Below are positions 5,662 to 6,631 of a stretch of DNA of 6,631 nucleotides, piece after piece. Made by a program: the position numbers and the translations under genes. How positions within the stretch are numbered: the stretch's first letter is position 1; each line of letters opens with the position of its first letter. Origin of the DNA: Candidatus Zambryskibacteria bacterium CG_4_9_14_3_um_filter_40_16 (lineage in GTDB: Bacteria > Patescibacteriota > Minisyncoccia > Phycocordibacterales > Zambryskibacteraceae); the NCBI GenBank assembly GCA_002791475.1, contig PFXE01000041.1, positions 1 through 6,631 of the forward strand, read 5' to 3'. Below the pieces are notes generated by a model. That model did no database searches, was not told the DNA's origin, and was given only the letters and a program-made list of their open reading frames with translations.

Positions 5662-6492
5662 ATGAGACAATACCTTGACCTCATGGAAAACATCATGAAA
5701 AACGGAGTAGACCGCAAGGGGCGAAACGGCTGGACCAGAGCACTTTTCGCTCACCAGTTGCGCTTTAACCTTGGCGGTGGATTCCCGGCAATGACTACCA
5801 AGAAGCTGGCCTTCAAGTCCGTCTTGAGCGAGTTGATTTGGTTTCTTGAAGGTTCCGGGGACAACAACCGGCTCAAGAAATTGATCGGCAGAGAAAACAC
5901 AATCTGGAGCGAGAATGCCGAGGCTCCATACTGGAAACACCTAGCCCGCTATGATGGGGATTTGGGGCGAATTTACGGAGTGCAGTGGAGAAGCTGGCAA
6001 ACGCCGGACGGAAGGGAGGTTGACCAGATTGGTCAATTACTTGAGAGGATAAAGACCGACCCCTTTGACCGGCGATTGGTTGTAACTGCCTGGAATCCGG
6101 GAGAGTTGAGCAAGATGGCTTTGCCACCTTGCCACATGCTCTTTCAGTTCTTCGCCTACCCGGACGGTCGCCTGTCACTTCATATGGTGCAGAGAAGCTG
6201 TGATGTGTTTCTGGGAGTGCCATTCAACATCGCTTCCTACGCCCTGCTTCTCTCCATGGTCGCACAGGTCTCCGGCATGAAGCCGTTTGAGTGCGTCATC
6301 ACGCTAAACGACGTTCATATCTATCACGAACACTTTGATGCCGTCAAAGTGCAGCTTGCGCGCTCGCCTATGGTTCTTCCTCGGCTTTGGCTAAACCCTG
6401 AAGTCAGCGACCTTTTCTCATTCGGGATGAAGGACGTTGAACTTGTGGGTTACGAATCCCACCCGGCAATAAGAGCGAAAATGCTGGCTTAG
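5662..6492 (+). CDS. thyA: Thymidylate synthase (folate-dependent, ThyA type)
   Basis: This enzyme methylates dUMP to dTMP using 5,10-methylene-tetrahydrofolate, giving dihydrofolate. The product is 276 residues (E. coli 264). Visible: start MRQYLDLMENIM, Arg18 in DRKGRNGWT (phosphate loop), the FDRR pair Arg137-Arg138 that holds the dUMP phosphate, catalytic Cys157 in LPPCHMLFQF, QRSCDVFLGVPFN with Asp181 and Asn189, VHIYHEHFD (His219, Tyr221), and a C-terminal GYESHP segment. Asn189 corresponds to E. coli Asn177, which favours dUMP over dCMP, so a dCMP hydroxymethylase is unlikely. Relative to E. coli there are about two extra residues in the DRxG loop and a longer stretch before GDLGRIYG. 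The coding region is clearly richer in G+C than argS or ileS. It ends at TAG just before a strong terminator. Confidence 0.97.
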   Translation: MRQYLDLMENIMKNGVDRKGRNGWTRALFAHQLRFNLGGGFPAMTTKKLAFKSVLSELIWFLEGSGDNNRLKKLIGRENTIWSENAEAPYWKHLARYDGDLGRIYGVQWRSWQTPDGREVDQIGQLLERIKTDPFDRRLVVTAWNPGELSKMALPPCHMLFQFFAYPDGRLSLHMVQRSCDVFLGVPFNIASYALLLSMVAQVSGMKPFECVITLNDVHIYHEHFDAVKVQLARSPMVLPRLWLNPEVSDLFSFGMKDVELVGYESHPAIRAKMLA

Positions 6493-6535
6493 TCACAGCT
6501 AGCTCGTGATCGAGGCGCCGAGATAGAAATGATCC

Positions 6536-6584
6536 AGCCCCTCGGTTTCGCATTGCGCGAAACCGAGGGCTGTTTTTTTTATTT
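6536..6584 (+). terminator. Rho-independent terminator of thyA
   Basis: AGCCCCTCGGTTTCG pairs with CGAAACCGAGGGCT (one bulged C) around a 7-base loop, followed by GTTTTTTTTATTT. It is a long G+C-rich stem with an eight-T run, on the plus strand 43 bases after the thyA stop. The T-tract exists only in this orientation, so thyA and the next gene are probably separate transcripts. Confidence 0.93.
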
Positions 6585-6592
6585 CTCATCTA

Positions 6593-6598
6593 TATAAT
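6593..6598 (+). promoter_or_regulatory. -10 box directly before the edge gene
   Basis: An exact TATAAT six bases before the ATG at 6605. With usual spacing the first transcribed base would be at or next to that A, giving a leaderless mRNA. No Shine-Dalgarno lies in between (ATCCTC). The -35 region falls inside the terminator T-run and is weak. Confidence 0.5.
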
Positions 6599-6604
6599 AT
6601 CCTC

Positions 6605-6631
6605 ATGGCATTATCTGATAAGAAAATTATT
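6605..6631 (+). CDS. Start of a gene cut by the window edge, possibly dCTP deaminase
   Basis: Nine codons are visible: MALSDKKII. The pattern M-x-LSD-(K/R)-x-I is typical of the N-terminus of dCTP deaminases (Dcd), which convert dCTP to dUTP and so feed dUMP to thymidylate synthase. Lying next to thyA and tmk would make functional sense. Nine residues are too few for a firm call, so no symbol is given. The promoter box immediately upstream supports that a gene starts here. Confidence 0.42.

Noticed and set aside
5873..6223. Open frame of 116 codons on the minus strand inside thyA
   Set aside because: Antisense shadow of a well-supported gene; no recognisable family and no ribosome binding site.
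5662..6492. dCMP hydroxymethylase instead of thymidylate synthase
   Set aside because: The residue that distinguishes them is Asn (Asn189) in PFN, as in dUMP-using enzymes, rather than Asp.

Overview
The window looks bacterial and gene-dense, most likely from a Candidate Phyla Radiation (Patescibacteria, Parcubacteria-like) genome. This is an inference from three things: the AT-rich coding in the left two thirds, the divergent ArgRS with a DPNPFKEFHIGHL active-site segment, and the 'PGIHH'-type isoleucyl-tRNA synthetase. UGA is not used as a sense codon in any gene translated here.

Layout. The minus strand carries tmk (thymidylate kinase, 5379 to 4735), then argS (arginyl-tRNA synthetase, best start 4665, ending 2959), then ileS (isoleucyl-tRNA synthetase, starting 2897 and running off the left edge at base 1). 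The plus strand carries thyA (thymidylate synthase, 5662 to 6492), divergent from tmk across a 282-base AT-rich region. thyA is followed by a strong intrinsic terminator. At the right edge a TATAAT box and an ATG begin a new reading frame (MALSDKKII...) whose first residues resemble the N-terminus of dCTP deaminase.

The most notable item is ileS. A complete-looking histidine phosphatase (RHG / phosphoglycerate-mutase-like) domain of about 190 residues sits inside the synthetase, between the FWGTP segment and the DLHKPYID segment, and the reading frame is open throughout. Both the synthetase signatures (GIHH, KMSKS, editing-domain motifs) and the phosphatase catalytic residues (Arg505-His506, Arg557, Glu584, His649) are kept. 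The cysteines that normally form a zinc knuckle on either side of the insertion point are missing.

How the genes work together. ThyA makes dTMP from dUMP and Tmk phosphorylates it to dTDP. If the edge gene is dcd, the right side is a pyrimidine deoxynucleotide cluster (dCTP to dUTP to dUMP to dTMP to dTDP). The left side is a tRNA-charging pair. The two halves differ in style. thyA is clearly richer in G+C, and thyA and tmk have clear GGAGG ribosome binding sites. argS and ileS are AT-rich and have none; argS, and the gene at the right edge, have a -10-like box placed so that transcription would begin at or next to the start codon.
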